Part shown: piece by piece, positions 8,798 through 17,214 of the stretch
How positions within the stretch are numbered: the first letter of the stretch is position 1
Layout of the letters: the number at the start of each line of letters is the position of its first letter
NCBI GenBank assembly: GCA_012728785.1
Contig: JAAYEK010000174.1
Location: 1 to 56,746, forward strand
Length of the DNA: 56,746 bases
From: Bacillota bacterium
Lineage (GTDB): Bacteria; Bacillota; UBA4882; UBA8346
Reading direction: 5' to 3'
The notes under the pieces: generated by a model
Database searches by the model: none
What the model saw: only the letters and a program-made list of their open reading frames with translations
What the model was told of the DNA's origin: nothing
Made by a program: the position numbers and the translations under genes

Positions 8798-9598
8798 TTA
8801 CGGTTTTATTTCCAAAGTAGTTTGAACGGCCTTTAAATTACGTTCGCCAAAGTCGGCTACGGCCAAACCAATATAAAACCCTGGTTTTAGATTGATGGTA
8901 TGGTCGACTAAGTCAAACTCGCGGGTGTAATCCGGCAAAATATATCCTTCCCGGAATGGAACCACCCCGACGGACTTACCCTGTTCGTCTTTGAGCTCCA
9001 ACTTACCTTTAAAGCGCAACATAGAACTACCACTATTTTTTATTCTTAAAGCAGCCTCAACCCGATTACTTTCTTGATCCCAATCTAGTTTTAACCTTTC
9101 AATCTTACCTACTCCGGTAGGAGAACCATTAATATCAATTCTAATAATATAAACCACCCTACCGGCCATCATTACTTGGACTTGGCCTGGATCGCCGCCT
9201 GGAACGGGATTAGTCTCAGCCATCAAAGCCGCCCAATAACTGCCTGATACATTTTTAGGCGTCTTGATGGTATATTCAATCTTTTGACCCCGTTTTGGCG
9301 GAAGGTTAAAGTTCTTTGGATAAAAAGAAATCCATGGGGAAGCTGACCGCTTAATGGTCCCCATGGGAAGAAACTGATAATTGCCTGAAGTAGATAACGA
9401 CCAATCCATTGGATACACTTTGACCTGGATCGATTCCTTTTCGGAACCAAAAAGATAAAACTCACCTTGATATTGGTCACCGGGATTTATTTTTAAATTT
9501 ACATCGGGAGGACTAATCCCAAGGTCTAAGGCAAAAGCCGGTGTTATAAAAATTATGAAAAGAATTAATATACTGTAAACCCGGAATAATTTGGCCAC
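8798..9598 (-). CDS. PapD-like periplasmic chaperone candidate
   Basis: Signal peptide; ASPWISFYPKNFNLPPKRGQKIEYTIKTPKNVSGSYWAALMAETNP resembles N-terminal domain of fimbrial chaperones; second beta domain; no TM anchor. Confidence 0.6.
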   Translation of the reverse strand: MAKLFRVYSILILFIIFITPAFALDLGISPPDVNLKINPGDQYQGEFYLFGSEKESIQVKVYPMDWSLSTSGNYQFLPMGTIKRSASPWISFYPKNFNLPPKRGQKIEYTIKTPKNVSGSYWAALMAETNPVPGGDPGQVQVMMAGRVVYIIRIDINGSPTGVGKIERLKLDWDQESNRVEAALRIKNSGSSMLRFKGKLELKDEQGKSVGVVPFREGYILPDYTREFDLVDHTINLKPGFYIGLAVADFGERNLKAVQTTLEIKP

Positions 9599-9618
9599 CG
9601 TATTTATTTGTCCTTTTC

Positions 9619-10098
9619 TTAAGAATTTACAACCGCTGTATAAGTAATTGTCGTATTATATGTACCGGCATCTTCGGTTTCCGGTAATTCTTCCAATTTG
9701 AACAATACTGGGTAGTTTCCCTTAGGTTTACTAGAAAACTCAAATAGTTCAACCGGAGTAGTAGCTAAAGATTGATAGGTCGCTCCGTCCGTATCCACCT
9801 TAGCTTTGAGTCTGCTCACCGGAAAAGTGGCTGAAAAATCATTGGCAGCTGAAGCATATACTTTACAACCATCACTTTTGTTTGTCTTAACGGAGATTCG
9901 AACCGTACTATTCAAATCTTTATTAGCATAACCGTCAACAAAATCATTGTCGTAAATTGTAACTGAAGCCGAACCGGTTACTGAAACCCGAGCAAAAGAA
10001 TTAATCGTAACCGTAACGATATGAGAGTTCGCCGCCAGTCCAAGGCTGCTAATGCCGAGAATTAAAACTAAAGCCATCACCCAAATTACTTTTTTCAT
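9619..10098 (-). CDS. Secreted pilin-like subunit A
   Basis: Signal peptide, HIVTVTINSFARVSVTG N-terminal strand, C-terminal DAGTYNTTITYTAVVNS strand typical of beta-sandwich fibre subunits. Confidence 0.6.
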   Translation of the reverse strand: MKKVIWVMALVLILGISSLGLAANSHIVTVTINSFARVSVTGSASVTIYDNDFVDGYANKDLNSTVRISVKTNKSDGCKVYASAANDFSATFPVSRLKAKVDTDGATYQSLATTPVELFEFSSKPKGNYPVLFKLEELPETEDAGTYNTTITYTAVVNS

Positions 10099-10129
10099 AA
10101 ATATAAACCTCCTTAAGGTCTTCCAATTT

Positions 10130-10165
10130 AAAAAAATAAAACCGACGCAATGTAAACGCCGGTTT
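10130..10165 (-). terminator. Leader terminator/attenuator upstream of subunit A
   Basis: Minus strand AAACCGGCGtttacattgCGTCGGTTTTATTTTTTT located between promoter and SD of subunit A. Confidence 0.8.
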
Positions 10166-10195
10166 CACTACTAACTCCATTAGGTTCAAGTGACC
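10161..10195 (-). promoter_or_regulatory. Candidate anti-terminator hairpin in subunit A leader
   Basis: Minus strand GGTCACTtgaacCTAAtggagTTAGtAGTGAAACC; its 3' arm shares AAACC with the terminator 5' arm. Confidence 0.5.
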
Positions 10196-10243
10196 AAATA
10201 CAAACCCAACTTCATGGTTTCAATATTCACTTTTACTAGTTAT

Positions 10244-10272
10244 ATTTTAATGTAAATATCAATAATTGTCAA
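10244..10272 (-). promoter_or_regulatory. SigA promoter for subunit A leader
   Basis: TTGACA-17 bp-TAAAAT. Confidence 0.8.
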
Positions 10273-10370
10273 GTGGATGATATATTACTGATGTTATTAT
10301 GATATTTTTAATATAAACTTCAAAAAACCCATTATTGCCAATAAAATTACTGTTTCGCTATCCGAATCTT

Positions 10371-11390
10371 TTACATGTTTATCGTCCAAACCGCCGGCCT
10401 AATACTGCGAAATGTAAAGAATGCAATTTTCTTCCCATCCGGGCTCCAACTTAAAGAGCCTCCCACCAAACCTACTTTATTCGTAACAAACAATATCTCC
10501 CCGGAAACTAAATTCTTAATATATAAACTACCTCTGTCATACCTTCCGTTCCCTTCTTTGACAGGAATTCGATTGGATATGAAAGCCAGCTTCTTACCGT
10601 CCGGAGAAAGGGCCGGTGAACGATTGTCATACTCATCTACAATTACCGGTTCGTTAATGTTGGTCAATGGGTTATAAGACCAGATTCCTCCTTTCCCAAA
10701 ATCCATTACTTGGTAAGTTTGATCTGAAACCGTAATACTCTTTAGACCGGGGCAAAGTTTGGTATAGTAGATCTTTCCATCTTTACCCCACCAGGGTCCA
10801 TAAATTAATTCTCCGGCTTCTCCCGCAACAACCCTTGTTTTACCATCCTCATAGTTAACCGTAAGCAGTTGAGAGTGATAAGGACCTTGCCCCCGGCTAA
10901 AAGCCAATTGAGTTCCGTCCGGCGACCAAAATGAGTCCCGATCTTCCGGTCCTTGAGTCAGTTGCCGGCCTGCCCCTCCAGAGATTTCTTTCACCCAGAT
11001 CGTCGAATTGGTGGAGTTTAACTTACCGAAATTACGTCTGGTAATGGCAATTTTAGTCCCATCCGGTGACCAGCGTGGCGAATAATCCATTAATTCTTCG
11101 GTACCGGTTAATTGAATCGGTTTCTCCTCCGGCGCCAAGTTCCACAACCAAATCTTCATTTGAGTCGCGTCTTTGCCTTGCTGTTTACCGGCAAAGGCTA
11201 AAGACTTACCATCAGGGGCCCAATCACCGGCCCAAACATCGTAGGTATCAGGTAATAGCCTGGTCTCGGTACCCACCAAGTTTGGAGCATAAGCGGGAAC
11301 AAAGAATATCGTCCCCGGTCCTTCGGCGAGGATTAATTCCGGGATAATTCCGATTAAAATCAAAAGGTAAATGATGACTGATTTTTTCAT
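10371..11390 (-). CDS. Secreted TolB-like (WD40-like/PD40) beta-propeller protein
   Basis: Signal peptide and repeated WSPDGTKIAI / WSPDGTQLAF / LSPDGKKLAF / WSPDGKKIAFF motifs. Confidence 0.85.
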   Translation of the reverse strand: MKKSVIIYLLILIGIIPELILAEGPGTIFFVPAYAPNLVGTETRLLPDTYDVWAGDWAPDGKSLAFAGKQQGKDATQMKIWLWNLAPEEKPIQLTGTEELMDYSPRWSPDGTKIAITRRNFGKLNSTNSTIWVKEISGGAGRQLTQGPEDRDSFWSPDGTQLAFSRGQGPYHSQLLTVNYEDGKTRVVAGEAGELIYGPWWGKDGKIYYTKLCPGLKSITVSDQTYQVMDFGKGGIWSYNPLTNINEPVIVDEYDNRSPALSPDGKKLAFISNRIPVKEGNGRYDRGSLYIKNLVSGEILFVTNKVGLVGGSLSWSPDGKKIAFFTFRSIRPAVWTINM

Positions 11391-11469
11391 TATATCCCAA
11401 CCCTTTTGTCCTTCATTTCGACTTTATGCAGGTATCTCCTTGTTAAATTTAACTGTTAATACCTGGAAA

Positions 11470-12378
11470 TTACTCTTCGCCTACGACTCTGATTTCAGGC
11501 ACCAAATCCACCCCGTTCTTTGCTTTGATTACTTTCTGAATATGGGTGATTAAAGATAAGACATCTCGGGCAGTAGCACCACCGCTATTAACGATAAACC
11601 CAGCGTGTTTTAGCGAAACCTGTGCTCCCCCAATTTTAAATCCCTTTAACCCAGCTGCTTCAATTAATGGCCCCACATAGTATCCTTCGGGACGGCGAAA
11701 TACGCTACCGGCGCTAGGCGCCTCTAAGGGTTGCTTGCTCTGACGCAGGCAGGTCAATTCATTAACTTTAGAACTGGTAAGTTCCACCGGTGCTTGTTCT
11801 AAAGTAAATTCTACCCTTGTGATAACCAAGTCGGTTTCCTGCTGAAAACGGCTGAAGCGATAACCGAATTTCAAATCCTTTTTATCAAACCAACATACTC
11901 CCCGCTTCCCTTGAACAGCTTGGACTCTACCGACTACATTCGCTATTTCTCCATTATAAGCACCTGCATTCATGTAAACGCCTCCGCCTACGGTCCCTGG
12001 AATACCACAGGCAAATTCCAGCCCTGATAGGCCTTGTTCAGCCGCTTCTTTTGCTAGCTTAGATAATGATACTGCGGTTCCGGCGCTGATTAGGTTCGCT
12101 TTCATCTCCCAACGTTCAAATTCTCCAGCCAATTTAATGCCTATCCCTCTAATTCCTCCATCCCGGACCAACAAATTTGAACCGGAACCAATAATTAGCC
12201 GTGGCAGGTTATTATCAAGACAAAATATTAGGATTCGTTCCAATTCCTCAGTGTTGTTAGGTTCTACCAAAAGATCAATCGGGCCTCCGATTTTAAATGT
12301 TGTCAAATCAGCCATGGGTTTTTTAAAGCTTAATTTAAGGCCCGTCAGTTCTCTCTGGGCTTTTTCTTGCCAATTCAT
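11470..12378 (-). CDS. murB: UDP-N-acetylenolpyruvoylglucosamine reductase
   Basis: TFKIGGPIDLLVEP, GSGSNLLVRDGGIRG, GIPGTVGGGVYMNAGAYNGE, GSVFRRPEGYYVGPLIEAAGLKG. Confidence 0.97.
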   Translation of the reverse strand: MNWQEKAQRELTGLKLSFKKPMADLTTFKIGGPIDLLVEPNNTEELERILIFCLDNNLPRLIIGSGSNLLVRDGGIRGIGIKLAGEFERWEMKANLISAGTAVSLSKLAKEAAEQGLSGLEFACGIPGTVGGGVYMNAGAYNGEIANVVGRVQAVQGKRGVCWFDKKDLKFGYRFSRFQQETDLVITRVEFTLEQAPVELTSSKVNELTCLRQSKQPLEAPSAGSVFRRPEGYYVGPLIEAAGLKGFKIGGAQVSLKHAGFIVNSGGATARDVLSLITHIQKVIKAKNGVDLVPEIRVVGEE

Positions 12379-12585
12379 CGATCAGCCTCCATTTATGCCT
12401 CATCCATTTATTATATCTTGGTCGTTATAAAACATTCGAATATAACTCCCTTTTGAGGGTAATCTAAATTTAGTCCATCTATGTCATCCAATTAAGTTTT
12501 AAAGGGATGGTTTGATTAGGGTATCTATTCCTTAATCTAATATTTATCTCGGCAAGATCAAGTTTAAAATTTATAAAAAAAAGGT

Positions 12586-13614
12586 ATGTCCATGAAAGTA
12601 TTTCAGCCGAAACGAGTCTTTTTTGAAGAAGACGCTCTTAATTATCAATTAGGGCAGTCAATTTACAATCAAATGATTGAAGCTAAAATCCCAATTAAAA
12701 TCATTGGTTCTCATAACCGGGTTACCGGAATTCCAGGCACTACCCCTCAACAAAGTTACCTTGAGGGCAAGAGAACTTTAGTGGTCGGAATCAAAAAGGA
12801 TTTGTCGCTTGATACCTGCAAACCTTCAGCCGACTTCGAGTTTTCCATGGGAACCAGCTGTCCTGGTGGTTGCCAATATTGTTATCTCCAAACTCATTTA
12901 GGACGAAAACCTTATGTCCGTGTCTATGTTAACCTTGAAGATATATTTAATCAAATTAAAGAAATTACGGCTAAAAATCATCCTCGAATTACTACTTTTG
13001 AAGCCGCAAGTACTTCGGATCCATTGGCAGTCGAACATATCACCGGTTCATTAAGTAAAGCCATTGAGTTTTTTGGAAAAATGGAACACGCCCGATTAAG
13101 GGTGGTCACTAAATTCGCTTCTATTGATCCCCTTTTAAAATTAGCCCATAACAATCATACCAAATTTAGATTTAGTTTAAATACCAAGCCCGTAATCCAA
13201 AAATTCGAGCCTAATACCGCTGTTTTAGCGGAAAGAATCAGCGCTGCCAAAAAAATAACCCAAGCAGGCTACCCCCTTGGATTTATTGTCGAGCCACTTT
13301 TCGTATACCAAAACTATGAAAAGGATTATTGCGAATTGTTTAAAGAATTATCCAAAGCTTTTGATCCTCCTCCTCAAGAGCTAAGCTTTGAATTAATAAC
13401 TCATCGTTTTACTAAAAGCGCCAAAAAAATCATCTTAGAGCGGTTCCCTGATACCAAACTTGATTTGGAAGAAACCTCCCGCCGAAAAAAATTCGGCAAG
13501 TATGGACTAGTTAAATATTTATATCCCGACGATCAATACCAAAAATTGAAACAGACCATATTAAAACTATTGGGACGCTTCTTCCCCTCGTCCCAGATTG
13601 AATATTTCACCTGA
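12586..13614 (+). CDS. splB: Spore photoproduct lyase
   Basis: SMGTSCPGGCQYCYLQTHLGRKPYVRVYVN radical-SAM SPL motif; full-length family match. Confidence 0.95.
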   Translation: MSMKVFQPKRVFFEEDALNYQLGQSIYNQMIEAKIPIKIIGSHNRVTGIPGTTPQQSYLEGKRTLVVGIKKDLSLDTCKPSADFEFSMGTSCPGGCQYCYLQTHLGRKPYVRVYVNLEDIFNQIKEITAKNHPRITTFEAASTSDPLAVEHITGSLSKAIEFFGKMEHARLRVVTKFASIDPLLKLAHNNHTKFRFSLNTKPVIQKFEPNTAVLAERISAAKKITQAGYPLGFIVEPLFVYQNYEKDYCELFKELSKAFDPPPQELSFELITHRFTKSAKKIILERFPDTKLDLEETSRRKKFGKYGLVKYLYPDDQYQKLKQTILKLLGRFFPSSQIEYFT

Positions 13615-13628
13615 CATTTGTAAATAGG

Positions 13629-13663
13629 CAAAAAAATACCCGTCATCTCGTATGACGGGTAGA
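13629..13663 (-). terminator. Intrinsic terminator of veg
   Basis: TACCCGTCATacgagATGACGGGTATTTTTTT. Confidence 0.85.
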
Positions 13664-13665
13664 AT

Positions 13666-13950
13666 TTAGCCGGCGGCTATACCGTCCGACAATCCGATTC
13701 TGTTATTCCCAGCTGTAAGTTCTACCGCTTGGGTTAGTAGATCCGCATAACTATAGGAAATTCTTCTTTCCACTTGTCTTTCAGTAAAACATACTACAAA
13801 TACTTTAGGGTAAGTCTGTTCCAGGATGCCTTCTACTTCAAAAATTCTTTTCCTTCCACGGTTGGCCTTTATTCGAATCGGTTTTCCAACAAATTCATCT
13901 AAATCTTCGCGAATCCTGTCTAAAATCCCAACCTCTTCCACTGGCTTCAC
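13666..13950 (-). CDS. veg: Veg family protein
   Basis: LDEFVGKPIRIKANRGRKRIFEVEGILEQTYPKVFVV. Confidence 0.93.
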   Translation of the reverse strand: MKPVEEVGILDRIREDLDEFVGKPIRIKANRGRKRIFEVEGILEQTYPKVFVVCFTERQVERRISYSYADLLTQAVELTAGNNRIGLSDGIAAG

Positions 13951-13973
13951 CTTCCTTTAGCAATTACCAATAA

Positions 13974-14038
13974 AGTATATCACGCTTGTCTATCATTGTC
14001 AAGCTAAATATTATAACTGTAACAATTCCTTTTGTCAA
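13974..14038 (-). promoter_or_regulatory. Tandem overlapping SigA promoters of veg
   Basis: TTGACA-17-TATAAT (14033-14038/14010-14015) and TTGACA-17-TATACT (13997-14002/13974-13979). Confidence 0.85.
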
Positions 14039-14093
14039 TGTTTTTTTTAAAAAAAATAAACGAATTTTTCATTGAATAGCATTGTTCTAATGA

Positions 14094-14564
14094 TCATTTT
14101 GTGTATTTATCAGCGACTTTAGAGGCGCCATAAGAGTCCGGTTTTATTCGAGCGTCAAAACCGCTACCGGTAACCATCCCTACCACTTCTTTGATAATAT
14201 CTTTAGTTTTACCTTGTTCACCCACATCCAGATGGATCTCAATGTTTAAATCGGATAAACCTTCCGAAGTAAATTTATCAGCGAGTTTGGCGGCTATATT
14301 CAAACTCTTGGAAGTTTCGAAAAAAATACGTTGTCTTAGTCCAAATCTGGTATGCTCTCGTTCTTTGTAGTAATAAAAACGGCCTCCTTTGCCCTCGCGT
14401 AAAATGATGATCGCCGTCACAAAGCAAATATCCTCACGGAGCTGGGAATCAGTTCCTACGATCAATTTGTAGTTGGACTTTACATCAGTGTTAATATATC
14501 CTAAAATGTCGTAAAATACTTGGTCAAAATCAAGTTTTCCTTTTGTCGGGCTGATAAATACCAT
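14094..14564 (-). CDS. YkuK-family (DUF458) RNase H-like protein
   Basis: IVGTDSQLREDICFVTAIIILREGKGGRFYYYKEREHTRFGLRQRIFFET. Confidence 0.85.
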   Translation of the reverse strand: MVFISPTKGKLDFDQVFYDILGYINTDVKSNYKLIVGTDSQLREDICFVTAIIILREGKGGRFYYYKEREHTRFGLRQRIFFETSKSLNIAAKLADKFTSEGLSDLNIEIHLDVGEQGKTKDIIKEVVGMVTGSGFDARIKPDSYGASKVADKYTK

Positions 14565-14567
14565 TTT

Positions 14568-15428
14568 TTATACCTCAGGAACCAACCCTTCAGTCAAACT
14601 AATAAATTCAGCTACTGATAAGGTTTCTCCACGGCGTTGCGGATCAATCCCATGTTCTTTCAAAAGAACTTCCCCTTCTTCTTTGGATTGAAAGTAGCCG
14701 TTAGAGCTTAAAGCATTTAATATAGTTTTTCGGCGTTGTTGAAATGCCGCTTGAACTATCCTCGATAACCGGGGATATAACAATTGTGTTTCCAAAGTCC
14801 GATAAGGAGTTATTCTGACAATTGATGAGTCAACATCCGGTTCCGGATAAAATACTTTTCTGGAGACGTTCCCGATCTTCTCAACCTTTCCATAAAAATT
14901 TAACATTACAGTTAATGAACCATATTCTTTACTCCCTGGCTTGGCGCAGAGCCGCTCAGCAACTTCTTTTTGGACCAAAAAAACCATTAACTCCCAGTTA
15001 ATCCCCGCTTCCACTAGTTTAAAAATGATAGGGGTTGTTATATAATAAGGCAGATTAGCGATTACTTTTAGGCCTGATTCTTGATCTTTAACCAATTGGG
15101 AGAGATCAGTCTCCATAATGTCTTGGTTGAATAGTCTTAGCTTCTCTGAACTTGCAAAATGTTCTTTTAAAATAGAAAACAAGCCGCGATCATATTCTAT
15201 TGCCATTACCATTTCGGCTTGTTCCAATAAAACCTCGGTTAACGCCCCTAATCCCGGCCCGATTTCTAAAACTAAGTCTCCAGGCTTGATAATACCCGCT
15301 TCAGTAATTTTCGCAAGTATATTATTATCGGTTAAAAAGTTTTGCCCCAGACTTTTTCGTGGGGCCAGCTTTCTTTGGCTGAGAATTTCCCGGATTGTTT
15401 TCGGTGAGAGAACTTTGCCAGACGGCAT
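14568..15428 (-). CDS. rsmA: 16S rRNA (A1518/A1519) dimethyltransferase
   Basis: KSLGQNFLTDNNIL, VLEIGPGLGALT, NLPYYITTPIIFKL. Confidence 0.97.
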   Translation of the reverse strand: MPSGKVLSPKTIREILSQRKLAPRKSLGQNFLTDNNILAKITEAGIIKPGDLVLEIGPGLGALTEVLLEQAEMVMAIEYDRGLFSILKEHFASSEKLRLFNQDIMETDLSQLVKDQESGLKVIANLPYYITTPIIFKLVEAGINWELMVFLVQKEVAERLCAKPGSKEYGSLTVMLNFYGKVEKIGNVSRKVFYPEPDVDSSIVRITPYRTLETQLLYPRLSRIVQAAFQQRRKTILNALSSNGYFQSKEEGEVLLKEHGIDPQRRGETLSVAEFISLTEGLVPEV

Positions 15429-15468
15429 TTTAACACTTCCAAGTTTATTATTCCCAAATAATTTTCAC

Positions 15469-16401
15469 TTATGAGCGGCGACGATCCCTAAAAAATTGAC
15501 TTCCAGGCATCGATTGAGCGTATTTTAATACTTCAAAACCGATAACCTCTGCCTCAAGCCAGTCCTTGATTGTTCGTTCTTCATTGCTGACAATTCCGAT
15601 GGCTAGAGTCATCACCGGCCACTGTTCCAAGATTCCTCTCCGGTTAGAGATAGCCATCCCTCCCCGATTACGGTCTTCCTCATTATAGAAATTGATAATT
15701 CCTTCATCAAAACGATTGATAATATTTCGGCCCATCTCCTCGGCAGGTCCTGGTTCCATCAGAACCGCAAAATCGTCCCCACCCAAGTGATAAGATCCAC
15801 TGTTTAAAGCACCCACTTTGTCGACTTCTTCTTGAATAATATTTGACAAAAATTTGATGACTTGATTGCCTTGTTCAAACCCATATGCTCTATTATACTT
15901 AGCAAATCCTTTAATATCGAAAAAAAGCAGATTGAATAATTTTTCGCCACTTAGACGGGCGGAAATCTCCTCTTGAAGCTGAGTATGTCCAGGTAGTTCT
16001 GTCAATGGATTTATCACTTTAAATACCTTGGTCTTAATTATCTGAGAATTTACCCTACTCAGTAACGTTTTAGGAGTGAAGGGTTTTACCAATATATCGC
16101 TGACCTTAAGCTTGTAGTTGTTGAATTCATCCTCATTAAATTGGGAGTCAATCATCAGGATAATCGGAATGTGGTTTAACCCAAGACGATTCTTCATCTC
16201 GGAACAAACCTGATATCCGTTTATCTTTGGTAGGTTGTAGTTTATCACCAGCAAATCAGGAGGATTAGCGGCGATCTTGTCTAACGCCTCTTCTCCATCA
16301 TAAGCGCTAACTACCCAATAACCGGCATTGGAAAGTTTAATTACCGCCAATTCGACAATCCTAGTCTCGGAATCGACAATTAGGATGCGTTCTCCTTCCA
16401 C
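15469..16401 (-). CDS. Response regulator with GGDEF diguanylate-cyclase-like domain
   Basis: REC domain ERILIVDSETRIVELAVIKLSNAGYWVVSAYDGEEAL; YHLGGDDFAVLM signature. Confidence 0.85.
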   Translation of the reverse strand: MEGERILIVDSETRIVELAVIKLSNAGYWVVSAYDGEEALDKIAANPPDLLVINYNLPKINGYQVCSEMKNRLGLNHIPIILMIDSQFNEDEFNNYKLKVSDILVKPFTPKTLLSRVNSQIIKTKVFKVINPLTELPGHTQLQEEISARLSGEKLFNLLFFDIKGFAKYNRAYGFEQGNQVIKFLSNIIQEEVDKVGALNSGSYHLGGDDFAVLMEPGPAEEMGRNIINRFDEGIINFYNEEDRNRGGMAISNRRGILEQWPVMTLAIGIVSNEERTIKDWLEAEVIGFEVLKYAQSMPGSQFFRDRRRS

Positions 16402-16416
16402 AATAACCCCTCCGCC

Positions 16417-16451
16417 TATCTCTACTTCGTCGAAGTATCTCTATGTAGAGA
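16417..16451. repeat. Adjacent perfect palindromes plus direct repeat upstream of GGDEF gene
   Basis: TACTTCG-T-CGAAGTA (16423-16437), TCTCTA-TG-TAGAGA (16438-16451), direct TATCTCTA at 16417 and 16436. Confidence 0.7.
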
Positions 16452-16522
16452 AAACTTATTCAATTTATTTATTCGACAAGGCTCTTTTCTTTTCCTCTAA
16501 AGTGGAAACTTAATCTTTGTTT

Positions 16523-17068
16523 TTAGCTTTGTTCTCCTTTATCAAGCACACTTCGTACTTTTTTCAACCATTCCAATTCGGACTGAAAAAAACCAATCCG
16601 GTGTTGAATGATTAACATCGCCAAGATCTCATCTTCGGTTAACTTTTCATTGTCTGGATTGTCAATGTTGAATTGTTCCAACTCTTCCTCGACCGCAGCT
16701 ATCTGATTTTCAATCAAAGCTCTTAAATTAAAACTTTTATCAGTGATGGTATATACAGCCAAAGCAACATCAACATTAAAATAGATCTTATCGATTTTAA
16801 ACCGGCCTTTAGTTAACTCCTCTTCAAGGGCTTTCTTACCGATTTTAGTAATTTGAAAGACCTTTTTATTAGGCCGGTTATCTGATTTCACCATTTGCGC
16901 TTTAACCCAGCCTCTGTCTTCAAAGTTTTTAAGCAAACGGTATACATATGTCATACTCAGATTAATCCAAAGATTGGCATTGGTCTCTTCTAAAAACTGC
17001 GCAATCTCATACCCATAACGTGGACTTTGACTAATCATGCTTAATAAAAAAACCTCGGTAGTATTCAT
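16523..17068 (-). CDS. PadR-family transcriptional regulator
   Basis: LLSMISQSPRYGYEIAQFLEETNANLWINLSMTYVYRLLKNFEDRGWV. Confidence 0.9.
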   Translation of the reverse strand: MNTTEVFLLSMISQSPRYGYEIAQFLEETNANLWINLSMTYVYRLLKNFEDRGWVKAQMVKSDNRPNKKVFQITKIGKKALEEELTKGRFKIDKIYFNVDVALAVYTITDKSFNLRALIENQIAAVEEELEQFNIDNPDNEKLTEDEILAMLIIQHRIGFFQSELEWLKKVRSVLDKGEQS

Positions 17069-17129
17069 ATCTATATACCTCTTATAATATTTTATTTGTA
17101 AATTATTATATAATTATAATATAACACTT

Positions 17130-17158
17130 GTATAATATTTGTCAACAAAATATTGTAC
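17130..17158. promoter_or_regulatory. Inverted repeat overlapping padR -35; candidate PadR operator
   Basis: Minus strand GTACAATATTTTGTTGACAAATATTATAC dyad containing TTGACA. Confidence 0.5.
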
Positions 17159-17163
17159 TATTA

Positions 17164-17192
17164 AAGGCCCGGCTTTTCGCCGGGCCTTTATA
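17164..17192 (-). terminator. Intrinsic terminator
   Basis: AAAGGCCCGGCgaaaaGCCGGGCCTTT. Confidence 0.9.
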
Positions 17193-17214
17193 TCTAACCA
17201 CCTTATAAATAAAC

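Noticed and set aside
4606-10098. Alternative reading as a sortase-anchored Gram-positive pilus or WxL cluster
   Set aside because: No sortase, LPXTG, WxL or C-terminal TM anchors are visible in any of the five proteins.
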